NCBI GenBank assembly: GCA_001795035.1
Contig: MGMW01000038.1
Coordinates: 1 to 16,784, forward strand
Source: Chloroflexi bacterium RBG_13_53_26
GTDB lineage: Bacteria; Chloroflexota; Dehalococcoidia; UBA2247; RBG-13-53-26
DNA length: 16,784 bases
Direction of reading: 5' to 3'
Shown: positions 1 through 5,501 of the stretch, piece after piece
Layout of the letters: each line of letters starts with the position of its first letter
How positions within the stretch are numbered: position 1 is the first letter of the stretch
Made by a program: the position numbers and the translations under genes
Notes under the pieces: generated by a model
Told to the model about the DNA's origin: nothing
Databases searched by the model: none
What the model saw: only the letters and a program-made list of their open reading frames with translations

Positions 1-82
1 CGCAGGCACGTTTCTCATTGGTCCCTCCGTGATTCCACCCCCACCATAGTTGACATAATATATATTCGGCAGACGCGGAAAA
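1..82. repeat. Terminal direct repeat, left copy (circular overlap)
   Basis: These 82 bases are identical to 16703-16784. An exact end overlap of this kind is what a circular molecule gives when assembled as a linear contig, so the true circle is about 16,702 bp. A genuine short terminal repeat of a linear genome is the alternative. It is less likely because an open reading frame runs through the repeat and is only complete when the ends are joined. Confidence 0.95.
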
Positions 83-123
83 TCCCTCCTGTACTTTCCT
101 TCCGTTTCTTCGATTTGTCTCAA
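1..123 (-). CDS. Hypothetical protein with CPxC motif, N-terminal part (continues at 16702-16463)
   Basis: This is the first part of a roughly 120-residue protein that crosses the circle junction and finishes at 16463. I chose the TTG codon at 123-121 because a strong GGGAGG lies six bases upstream (130-135). The frame is open back to a GTG at 159, just after the previous gene's stop. A shorter start is the ATG at 18-16 (16720 in the other copy), which has its own GGAGGG. The N-terminal stretch is tyrosine- and glycine-rich around residues 15-28. Fold and function are not recognised. Confidence 0.5.
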   Translation of the reverse strand, partial: MRQIEETEGKYRRDFPRLPNIYYVNYGGGGITEGPMRNVPA

Positions 124-161
124 GCTGCGCCTCCCTTCGCTTTTCGTCCATTCTGGCACTA

Positions 162-425
162 CTATTTTAGCGTTGTCAAGATTTCCTGATCAATATCTGT
201 TCCCGTGCTGTCTACGAGATGTAGTTCGCTTCCTGCTGTACGACAGCGATAGGCACCTATCAATCCCGTCGCACGCGCCAAACGAACCGCTGATTTTCTC
301 GCAAGGTCTTTTTTTCGGTGTCGGTGTTTGGTGAAAAATCCGTCCATCCATGGCGTTTCCCCGGTACAGGGATCGGTCCAGATACCGGATTCAAAATTGT
401 AGTTTTCGTAGTGGATTGAAGACAT
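162..425 (-). CDS. Hypothetical protein, 87 aa
   Basis: No family is recognised. The N-terminal third is aromatic and acidic, with a WTDPCTGE segment near residue 14. A strongly basic stretch (KHRHRKKDLARK) follows near residue 30, then an Ala/Arg-rich helix. The mixture would suit a small nucleic-acid-associated protein, but that is a guess from composition. The ATG at 425 has only a weak upstream purine stretch; a TTG at 434 in the same frame is possible. An overlapping ORF in another frame (260-487) has no ribosome site and was not preferred. The gene is downstream of the HTH gene and just upstream of the junction-spanning gene, probably in one transcript. Confidence 0.5.
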   Translation of the reverse strand: MSSIHYENYNFESGIWTDPCTGETPWMDGFFTKHRHRKKDLARKSAVRLARATGLIGAYRCRTAGSELHLVDSTGTDIDQEILTTLK

Positions 426-528
426 TTTCTGCAACGTCCCAGCTCCGCGCTGGGTACCGGACCGTGCCGGCTGTTTAGGTCTGGCATTTTGCCAGTCTGA
501 TCTTTCGACGACTCAGAATACCATATAT

Positions 529-756
529 TCACCGCCCGGCGAAAAAAAATCTCGCCATGTCGGTCTCGATAATCCAATTCCTGATAGTCCGTTCAGTTGT
601 GCCCAAAAGGAACGCCACATGGTGCACCCTGAATCCACAAACTTGCCCGGCCAGCTCCAAATAGTGAGCTATCACCTCGCGCCTAGTCCTGCGCAGCAAG
701 ACTGATAGATCGACCGGCTGAAGTTTTTTGAGTTTTTCGTCGAAAAAATTGTTCAT
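529..756 (-). CDS. Small helix-turn-helix DNA-binding protein
   Basis: This 75-residue protein has a clear HTH-like segment at about residues 41-64: a short helix ending in AFLLG, a turn, then TTERTIRNWI, which looks like a recognition helix. The N-terminal half is basic and helical. The ATG at 756 is supported by GGAGG eight bases upstream; an in-frame ATG at 777 lacks a comparable site. It is the first gene of the minus-strand replication block and is divergent from the plus-strand pair at 898-1734. Perfect inverted repeats flank its start, with a third related site inside its first codons, so autoregulation is likely. Whether it represses or activates is unknown. The HTH is too short for a confident family assignment. 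Confidence 0.7.
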   Translation of the reverse strand: MNNFFDEKLKKLQPVDLSVLLRRTRREVIAHYLELAGQVCGFRVHHVAFLLGTTERTIRNWIIETDMARFFFAGR

Positions 757-873
757 GTGATACCTCCCTCTCTTCATAGGACGATTTTTTCGATTTTTTA
801 TTCAATAATTACGACTGATTGCGCGTTCAGTGGCGCTAAGAAAAGAATTGAATTTCTCACTCGAAAAAATCGT
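739..873. promoter_or_regulatory. Divergent control region with inverted operator-like sites
   Basis: ACGATTTTTTCGA at 781-793 is the exact reverse complement of TCGAAAAAATCGT at 861-873. A third related site, TCGAAAAAAT, lies at 740-749 inside the first codons of the HTH gene. The sites sit between divergent genes, as expected for a bidirectional regulator's operators. A weak minus-strand promoter (TTGAAT at 805-800 with TCCTAT at 781-776, spacer 18) would overlap the 781-793 site, so binding there would block it. I saw no convincing plus-strand promoter. The sites are seen directly; that the HTH protein binds them is inference. Confidence 0.5.
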
Positions 874-897
874 CAGTTAACATTAGAGGTTATGCCA

Positions 898-1104
898 ATG
901 CCAGAGTTTTACGATATATATACCATCAAAGGAGATTGGCTGGGAGTCCGACGCAGGCTTTCCGATGCACAGGAGCATGCCCTGGCCGAAGGTGCCGGCA
1001 CGGGCTCTTGGATAGTCCGGCGACAATCCCGAGGAGCTACCCGCGCACAGTGGGTACTCAAACGCAACCGACGGTGGGCAGAGACCACCGTGAAAGGAAG
1101 GTGA
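898..1104 (+). CDS. Hypothetical basic protein, 68 aa
   Basis: This is a short Arg-rich protein of unknown function (segments VRRRL near residue 17, IVRRQSRG near 39, LKRNRRW near 54). The ATG at 898 lies eight bases after AGAGG. An ATG at 892 is in frame but too close to that ribosome site. Its stop is three bases before the ATG of the next plus-strand gene, whose ribosome site is within its last codons, so the two are probably co-transcribed. There is no membrane segment or cysteine. It lies in the divergent plus-strand unit opposite the HTH gene, which suggests a regulatory or accessory role, but nothing in the sequence identifies it. Confidence 0.5.
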   Translation: MPEFYDIYTIKGDWLGVRRRLSDAQEHALAEGAGTGSWIVRRQSRGATRAQWVLKRNRRWAETTVKGR

Positions 1105-1107
1105 TCT

Positions 1108-1734
1108 ATGTATAGCGGAAACAAAACATGTCTTGACCGGGACAAAAGGTGTCCCAATTGGAACCGGAGGACTGCGCTCGCCGGCTCGAGCCGGAGGCCT
1201 GCGACCTGGTGCTCGAGCCGGAGGCCTGCGACCTGGTGCTCGAGCCGGAGGCCTGCGATCGCCGGCTCGAGCCGGAGCTGCTCGGGGATCCCGCTCGCCG
1301 GCTCGAGCCGGAGGCCTTGGACCGTGGCGCCGGTAATTATCACCCTGGCCATGGCATCCATCGCCTGTGAAAACGAAAGCGCCGGCGCCGTCGAGTGCAC
1401 GGGAGACAGCGTGCCCTTTCAGGAGGCTTGGGATGAGGTCTACGACTACATGGAGCAGGTCATAGCCGAGCGCGAGCTCGCGGGATGCCCGGCCATCTCG
1501 GACGACTGGGTTCTGCCCGAGTGCTGGTTGCGCACGGGATTGAGGGATGGATCGCGCCAAGATAACTTTCTCGACTGCTATGAGCTCCCCGACTGCGCGA
1601 CCAACGCGGCCGTCGAGATGGCCAAGGCTCGGGTTATACAGGTAGAATGCAATTCGTTTCCGGAGGGGGTTGTCGTTGAGCTGGCAACGGAAATATTGGG
1701 AGCGATAGAAAAGGAAAATTCAGATCTTTGGTAG
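1108..1734 (+). CDS. Cys-rich putative exported or lipoprotein-like protein with N-terminal repeats
   Basis: This 208-residue ORF starts at an ATG with AAGGAAGG just upstream. Residues about 17-70 are a GC-rich 27-bp repeat tract translated as SSRRPATWC-type units. A hydrophobic stretch follows (about residues 72-86, preceded by RRPW) and ends in SIAC. That resembles a signal peptide with a poor lipobox. The remaining 125 residues are acidic and contain seven cysteines counting that one. If the first were lipidated, six would remain for three disulfides. The gene ends 15 bases inside the convergent 726-aa gene. An internal GTG at 1324 or ATG at 1351 could be the true start, in which case the repeats are noncoding. 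No family is recognised. The plus-strand placement and repeats suggest an accessory gene. Confidence 0.5.
   Translation: MYSGNKTCLDRDKRCPNWNRRTALAGSSRRPATWCSSRRPATWCSSRRPAIAGSSRSCSGIPLAGSSRRPWTVAPVIITLAMASIACENESAGAVECTGDSVPFQEAWDEVYDYMEQVIAERELAGCPAISDDWVLPECWLRTGLRDGSRQDNFLDCYELPDCATNAAVEMAKARVIQVECNSFPEGVVVELATEILGAIEKENSDLW
1158..1319. repeat. GC-rich tandem repeat with CCGGCTCGAGCCGG palindromes
   Basis: CTCGAGCCGGAG occurs at 1185, 1212, 1239, 1266 and 1302, spaced 27, 27, 27 and 36 bases. A diverged copy begins at 1158. Copies at 1185, 1266 and 1302 are preceded by CCGG, forming a 14-bp perfect palindrome. Every spacing is a multiple of nine, so reading frames are preserved, and several frames stay open on both strands. 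It may encode protein repeats, act as iteron-like binding sites, or form hairpins in single-stranded DNA. There are no unique spacers, so it is not a CRISPR array. Confidence 0.85.
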
Positions 1735-3900
1735 CCTCTCGTTGAGTCGTCTCACGACGTCGCTCTCTCCCATTTCGATCTTGCCGAACAGATCATCAGT
1801 GTATGGCCCCCAAACCTGACCTGCCCGATCTATCTTGGCTTTCCATTCGGAAGTGAAGGCGGAATAGGCATCCTCTGCTTTTTTGTAGATACCGCCCACG
1901 CCTGAAGAAAACTCGGTATTCGCAGCAGCCTTTTCGAACTCACCAGCTCCCCAGGCCGCAAACAGCTTGAGACCGTTCATCGGGTCCCAAGTCATCACAG
2001 CATCCGGTCCCTGGGTGAAGAAGGCCTTCGCGGCCTGGCCGACGTAGGCGATGAGCTGGGTGGCGAGCTTGGTTACCGACTCCTGCAGTACCGCGGGCAT
2101 CGTGGCGGCGAGCTCGCCGACCAGGGTATCCAGCATCGGCCCAATCTCGGAGGCTATCCCGCTGCCGACGACGGCACCGACAATATCGTACACCATATCG
2201 AAAATGACCTGGCCCCAGTCGGTGCCCGATGGAGTACGGCCCCAGATGACATCTATCCATTCCATCGGCCACGTGTAGAGCGGACGAAACGAGCCCGTGT
2301 AGCTGTTTCGCCAGTTGAGCAGACACTTATCGTTCATGGCCGAGACCGTCAAGCTGCCGGGCACGGGGGTATGCATCCGGATGTGCCGCACGAGCTTCTC
2401 AAGGTCGCCTTTGGATCCGTGCCACGAATTGGGAATGCTCGCCCTGTCGATGCCGAGGTTGCCGTCTTTAGAAATGGATCGGCCATCACGTCCAGGCCGG
2501 GGAACGGGCACGCCCCAACTCGAACAGTGGTTAATCCACCAATTGGGCACCTTGTTCGAATCTCCCCGATGATACGCTAGGAGGTACATCAGGGTGGCCC
2601 ACACCAACCACCTGCCGTTCATCAGGTAGTTCTCGGCCACTTGCATAGCCGAGCTCCACTTATCAAACTGCGCCGGCTTGCTTAGCAAGCCATCCCAGGG
2701 CGTCGAAAAATCCTTGCCATGAGACTCGAGCACGGAAGCGGTATCCCGGAGGATAAACCGGTCAGCCCACAGAGAGTTGCGCATGACCGAGCGGTTCCAG
2801 AATCGCACGAGCTCTTGTTGGCGCACTCCGGCGAAGGCCTGGACGGACGCAGGTCTTACCCAGCGCAGCACGCGTGTGTTTGTTTTGTCGTCCCACCAAT
2901 ATGATCGCTTGCTAAACAAGCTTCCGGAGGCCTCGAGGGTGTCCATCGCGGCCTGGACGCCACCCAGCCTCGATGTCACAAGAGACGCCGCGTCACCAGC
3001 CAACATGCGCTCAGGATCGAATCGGCCGGTTTTGGCCGAATATTGCTCGAAAAAACTGGCCTCGACAGCCGCAATACCGAGATCTTTGATGTGCGCCGCC
3101 ACGGTGACAACATCCTCGATGCGCCACAGCTCCCAGGCACTCCATAGATCCACCCCCTCGGTGTGCTGGCCACGTTCCCAGCTCGAATCGAACACGCGAC
3201 GCGAACCATCATTTGCCCAGGAGTTCCAAAGGTCCGAATTCAGGTTCTTGCAGGGCGGCGGCGGTTCTTTCCAGTACCGCACCCACAGGCTCGACACGTC
3301 CGTCTTGACGTCGAAACTACTGTCCGGATCCTTTCCCCACCCTATGCCAAACATCTCGGATTCATTCTGCCGGATAGTCCAATCAAAGCTCATGTGTTTG
3401 TGCGTGAGCATCCAATTCGCAAAAAACGTTTGCGCCAGAATTCCGTAGTTCAGTACGGCGCCAAGCCCCCCGGGACAGGGGGAAACGGTATCGGCGTTCA
3501 CCACGGAAGCCCGAATCGCCTTGGAGATGGCCGATGCCTTCGGCAACACGGAGATCGGCGCATCGGTCCGAGCCGAAGCCTGGCCAGCGGTATCGGCAGA
3601 CAGCGCCGCAACCAGAATACCTCCCGTGCGCACCAAGGCCTCGCCGGCACTTTCGCCGGCCTTGTCGATGCGCCCGGCCACAACGCCGGCGAGATCGGCC
3701 GCTTTGTCCGCCCGGCCAGCAACGCTACCGGCAGCCTCGGACTTTTTGTCCGTGCGACCCTCGACGACACCGGCAGCCTCGGTTTTCTTGTCCGTGCGAC
3801 CCTCAACGACACCGGCAGCCTTGGGCGCGGTCCTGGCCTGCCACCACGCGGCACCCCACCAAATGGCCAGCAAACCACCTATGGCGAGCGGGACGATCAC
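1720..3900 (-). CDS. Large membrane-anchored virion-associated protein with 14-residue repeats
   Basis: I start this 726-residue protein at the GTG at 3900 because it overlaps the previous gene's stop as GTGA; a GTG at 3960 extends the ORF but overlaps that small gene. Residues about 2-20 form one transmembrane segment rich in Trp and Gly. Residues 28-90 are five 14-residue repeats (for example AAGVVEGRTDKKTE) and a further copy lies near 104. Residues about 120-530 are Trp-rich and soluble-looking. Residues about 560-640 contain long Ala/Gly/Val-rich helices that could be membrane-active. The product is the largest of the genome and last in the virion block. A role as a vertex, spike or genome-delivery protein is plausible but only inferred; no known domain is recognised. 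Confidence 0.75.
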   Translation of the reverse strand: MIVPLAIGGLLAIWWGAAWWQARTAPKAAGVVEGRTDKKTEAAGVVEGRTDKKSEAAGSVAGRADKAADLAGVVAGRIDKAGESAGEALVRTGGILVAALSADTAGQASARTDAPISVLPKASAISKAIRASVVNADTVSPCPGGLGAVLNYGILAQTFFANWMLTHKHMSFDWTIRQNESEMFGIGWGKDPDSSFDVKTDVSSLWVRYWKEPPPPCKNLNSDLWNSWANDGSRRVFDSSWERGQHTEGVDLWSAWELWRIEDVVTVAAHIKDLGIAAVEASFFEQYSAKTGRFDPERMLAGDAASLVTSRLGGVQAAMDTLEASGSLFSKRSYWWDDKTNTRVLRWVRPASVQAFAGVRQQELVRFWNRSVMRNSLWADRFILRDTASVLESHGKDFSTPWDGLLSKPAQFDKWSSAMQVAENYLMNGRWLVWATLMYLLAYHRGDSNKVPNWWINHCSSWGVPVPRPGRDGRSISKDGNLGIDRASIPNSWHGSKGDLEKLVRHIRMHTPVPGSLTVSAMNDKCLLNWRNSYTGSFRPLYTWPMEWIDVIWGRTPSGTDWGQVIFDMVYDIVGAVVGSGIASEIGPMLDTLVGELAATMPAVLQESVTKLATQLIAYVGQAAKAFFTQGPDAVMTWDPMNGLKLFAAWGAGEFEKAAANTEFSSGVGGIYKKAEDAYSAFTSEWKAKIDRAGQVWGPYTDDLFGKIEMGESDVVRRLNERLPKI
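3610..3819 (-). repeat. Five 42-bp tandem coding repeats
   Basis: Five successive 42-bp units encode 14-residue repeats of the form AG-xxx-GR(T/A/I)D. The first two units differ at few bases and later ones diverge progressively, which fits stepwise duplication. The motif is also present in the separate genes at 9101-9283 and 9280-9579. Confidence 0.85.
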
Positions 3901-4007
3901 TTGGTCAATATGGGTAGCACGATCAAAACAACCATCACGATCACGAGGATAAGAAGCCACAGCACCAAGTTTGGAAACTGTAACCTTGTGCCTCTTTCAC
4001 TAGCCAT
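3897..4007 (-). CDS. Tiny single-span membrane protein, 36 aa
   Basis: The product has a short polar, basic N-terminus (MASERGTRLQ) followed by about 20 hydrophobic residues dominated by Leu, Val and Ile, and ends in TK. The ATG at 4007 has AAAGGAAG upstream and lies inside the end of the preceding tiny gene. Its TGA overlaps the GTG of the 726-aa gene. No homology can be claimed at this length. Size, membrane segment and coupling to neighbours match the minor membrane proteins of internal-membrane phages. A virion membrane component is the likeliest role, with a lysis helper as the alternative. Confidence 0.65.
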   Translation of the reverse strand: MASERGTRLQFPNLVLWLLILVIVMVVLIVLPILTK

Positions 4008-4104
4008 TTACCAGCTTCCTTTCTGCGGCCTGCCCCGCGTAAAACGCCAAAAAGATCCCAATTCCAAGAACAAAACCAAAAATGACGATGTGAAGTGTTC
4101 TCAT
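4000..4104 (-). CDS. Tiny single-span membrane protein, 34 aa
   Basis: One transmembrane helix (about residues 5-23, Ile/Phe/Gly-rich) is followed by a short basic tail (AAERKLVNG). The ATG at 4104 overlaps the previous stop as ATGA and has AGGGGAAA eight bases upstream. Its stop overlaps the start of the next tiny gene by eight bases. It belongs to the run of tiny membrane genes at 3897-4335. Function is unknown; a virion membrane or lysis-related role is inferred from context. Confidence 0.65.
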   Translation of the reverse strand: MRTLHIVIFGFVLGIGIFLAFYAGQAAERKLVNG

Positions 4105-4223
4105 CCCAGAATTTCCCCTGTCGATTTTTTCGACCTGGCTACGATGGCCAAGTTAATCGTCCCGAGTATCGCACCGATAATCAGCAGAACGAATATCCAC
4201 TGCCACCATTTCAGATTGCTCAT
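4101..4223 (-). CDS. Tiny single-span membrane protein, 40 aa
   Basis: A Trp-rich start (KWWQW) leads into a hydrophobic helix (about residues 10-28) and a basic tail (ARSKKSTGE), which favours a cytoplasmic or DNA-facing C-terminus. The ATG at 4223 overlaps the stop of the hydrolase-like gene as ATGA, and its own TGA overlaps the next gene in the same way. It is therefore a coupled gene in the tiny-membrane-protein run. The family is not recognised. Confidence 0.65.
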   Translation of the reverse strand: MSNLKWWQWIFVLLIIGAILGTINLAIVARSKKSTGEILG

Positions 4224-4930
4224 TCTGTCACCTCTTCCAAATCAGTATCATCGCCACCGCGATCACGGCTATCACCATCGCTGCGAAAAAACCTGTTCCC
4301 GGTCTTCCCGCCCCCTTTCCATGGATCTTCGGCAATGGTTTCCTCGAAGGGCATCGCCTGGTCCACCCAGGCGTTTGCCGATTCCATGTCCTTGGCAGTC
4401 GCAGCGGCAACTTCCTGGCGCACACGAGAGCAAAGTGTGTGGAACTGAGCCGGCGAAAAACCCCTATCCGTCATGTATCCGCCACCTTGTAGCGATGCCC
4501 AAAACTGTCGGTCATATACATCACGCGGCTCCGCCTTGATGAGCGCTTCGTATGCCGCGGCATACCGCGAGGAGTCGGGGGAAATGCGCTGCTGATAATC
4601 CCGGACCGCGTCCTGCCAGCGGTCAAAGGCCCGCCACGCGGCGCCGGGCACCGAATACCAGTTGCCCCCCTGATCCACCTCCTTCGTTTGCATGGTGTAC
4701 CAATACCCGGTCCAGGTCCCGAGCTTTACCCCCCAAGCATTGTGCCACCAGCACCTTTGCTTCCACCCGCTGGCGAAGATCGCGTGGGCGACCATCCGAT
4801 CACGAATCCAGGAGGCCTCGATTCCGCAACGCCGCAACAGCAAATGCATGCGCAAGCAGATCTGTCGGTGGTCCTGCGGCTCCGCCCACGCGGTTTTTTT
4901 CGGCTGGACTTCCTTGTTCGCAAGCCTCAT
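4220..4930 (-). CDS. GH73-like (FlgJ/glucosaminidase-type) peptidoglycan hydrolase, possibly inactive
   Basis: This 236-residue protein starts at the ATG at 4930, which overlaps the previous stop as ATGA and has GGAGG upstream. Residues about 35-150 follow the layout of phage and FlgJ-type N-acetylglucosaminidases: a helix ending in VAHAIFASGW, then HNAWGVKL (compare the family's nN-fGiK), then WRAFDRWQDAVRDY (FraYdsw-eSi-Dy), then a GGYMTDRGFS segment (gYATDp-Y). In the family the catalytic Glu lies in the ESGWG motif. Here residue 53 is Ala, so the enzyme may be inactive or use another acid. The tail is acidic and low complexity. The likely role is murein digestion at entry or lysis, or a structural derivative of such an enzyme. 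The neighbouring gene is holin-like. Confidence 0.72.
   Translation of the reverse strand: MRLANKEVQPKKTAWAEPQDHRQICLRMHLLLRRCGIEASWIRDRMVAHAIFASGWKQRCWWHNAWGVKLGTWTGYWYTMQTKEVDQGGNWYSVPGAAWRAFDRWQDAVRDYQQRISPDSSRYAAAYEALIKAEPRDVYDRQFWASLQGGGYMTDRGFSPAQFHTLCSRVRQEVAAATAKDMESANAWVDQAMPFEETIAEDPWKGGGKTGNRFFRSDGDSRDRGGDDTDLEEVTE
4228..4335 (-). CDS. Possible nested membrane protein, 35 aa, out of frame in the hydrolase gene
   Basis: This frame overlaps the last third of the 4220-4930 gene and ends eight bases before that gene stops. It encodes a Gly/Lys-rich start and a strong transmembrane helix (AAMVIAVIAVAMILIWKR). A TTG at 4335 has GAGG six bases upstream. Its architecture matches the tiny membrane genes that follow. 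The alternative is a +1 frameshift of the host gene at the T-run (4288-4293), which would give the hydrolase a membrane anchor. The hydrophobic helix could also be a chance product of overlapping codons. Confidence 0.4.
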   Translation of the reverse strand: MPKIHGKGAGRPGTGFFAAMVIAVIAVAMILIWKR

Positions 4931-5199
4931 TGAGCACCTCCATCCACACCGAAAACGTCCACCAGATCCATTTGTACCTCGGGGTAATCGGGCCGCCCGG
5001 CTTCGGCCGTCGACGACGGCTCGAACACGCTCACCACGAGCTGGCCGATTTTCTCGAGCCTGCCCTCGCCGGCCAACAGGCCGCCACCGAACGAACTCCC
5101 TCCGGAGGCGAGCACTACCCAAACCAGAAGCCTAGTAAGCCGCCTATCAATGGCATCGATCTTGTAGTCCATGAATGAGTGCCGATCACATGTTTTCAT
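4927..5199 (-). CDS. Small membrane protein, holin-like candidate, 90 aa
   Basis: A short charged N-terminus (including KIDAIDRRLTR) leads into one hydrophobic segment (about residues 23-43, LLVWVVLAS followed by a Gly/Ser-rich half) and a soluble C-terminal half. The ATG at 5199 overlaps the previous gene's stop as ATGA and has GGAGG seven bases upstream. Its own stop overlaps the start of the hydrolase-like gene. Position next to a murein-hydrolase-like protein and the charged-helix-then-membrane layout recall XhlA-type holins, but similarity is only architectural. A virion membrane protein is equally possible. Confidence 0.6.
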   Translation of the reverse strand: MKTCDRHSFMDYKIDAIDRRLTRLLVWVVLASGGSSFGGGLLAGEGRLEKIGQLVVSVFEPSSTAEAGRPDYPEVQMDLVDVFGVDGGAQ

Positions 5200-5501
5200 T
5201 TCAGAACCTCCATGGGTAGGGTAGGGGGCTCAATCGGTTTGCGAGGGTCGCGGTCCCCTCCCCATGGTCCGAACACATGTCGCGGCGTCTTGTCCGGCCT
5301 GAGCCATTTTGGGTTACTGACAGCTACGTCGGTAACCGTAGGAAGGTCCTGGGCAGAAATCTCGCGCCTGGCCCACGTGCCTTCGTCAACGAGCACCTCC
5401 CAATGCGCGGTTCCGTCACCGTGGGGCACCCACACCGGCTGACAAGCCCAATCCGGGCTCGGCAGCGGCTGCTTGTCGAAGTAGAGGCATCTCATGTTCA
5501 T
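5196..5501 (-). CDS. Hypothetical protein, 101 aa
   Basis: This soluble Trp- and Pro-rich protein (WVPHGDGTAHWEVL near residue 24, FGPWGGDRDPRKP near residue 78) has no recognisable family and no membrane segment. I use the ATG at 5501 because it overlaps the spike gene's stop as ATGA. An in-frame ATG at 5519 would add six residues. It lies between the spike-like gene and the holin-like gene. A small fibre cap, chaperone or spike-associated factor would fit that position, but this is inference only. Confidence 0.6.
   Translation of the reverse strand: MNMRCLYFDKQPLPSPDWACQPVWVPHGDGTAHWEVLVDEGTWARREISAQDLPTVTDVAVSNPKWLRPDKTPRHVFGPWGGDRDPRKPIEPPTLPMEVLK

Noticed and set aside
260..577. Minus-strand ORF overlapping the 162-425 gene
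   Set aside because: It lacks a ribosome site and reads as a shadow frame. Only one of the two frames is likely real and the other has the better start context.
1158..1319. CRISPR array
   Set aside because: Repeats are adjacent without unique spacers and no cas genes are present.
1149..1370. Plus-strand LEPEACD-repeat ORF
   Set aside because: It has no good ribosome site and ends without a domain; it is probably an alternative frame of the same DNA repeat.
883..1560. Minus-strand ORF across the repeat tract
   Set aside because: Its RPPARAPG-type repeats only reflect the GC-rich DNA repeat, and it opposes two plus-strand genes with good ribosome sites.
3163..4539. 458-codon plus-strand ORF
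   Set aside because: It lies antisense to the 726-aa gene and the coupled tiny membrane genes and gives a Pro/Arg/Ser-rich shadow protein without a domain.
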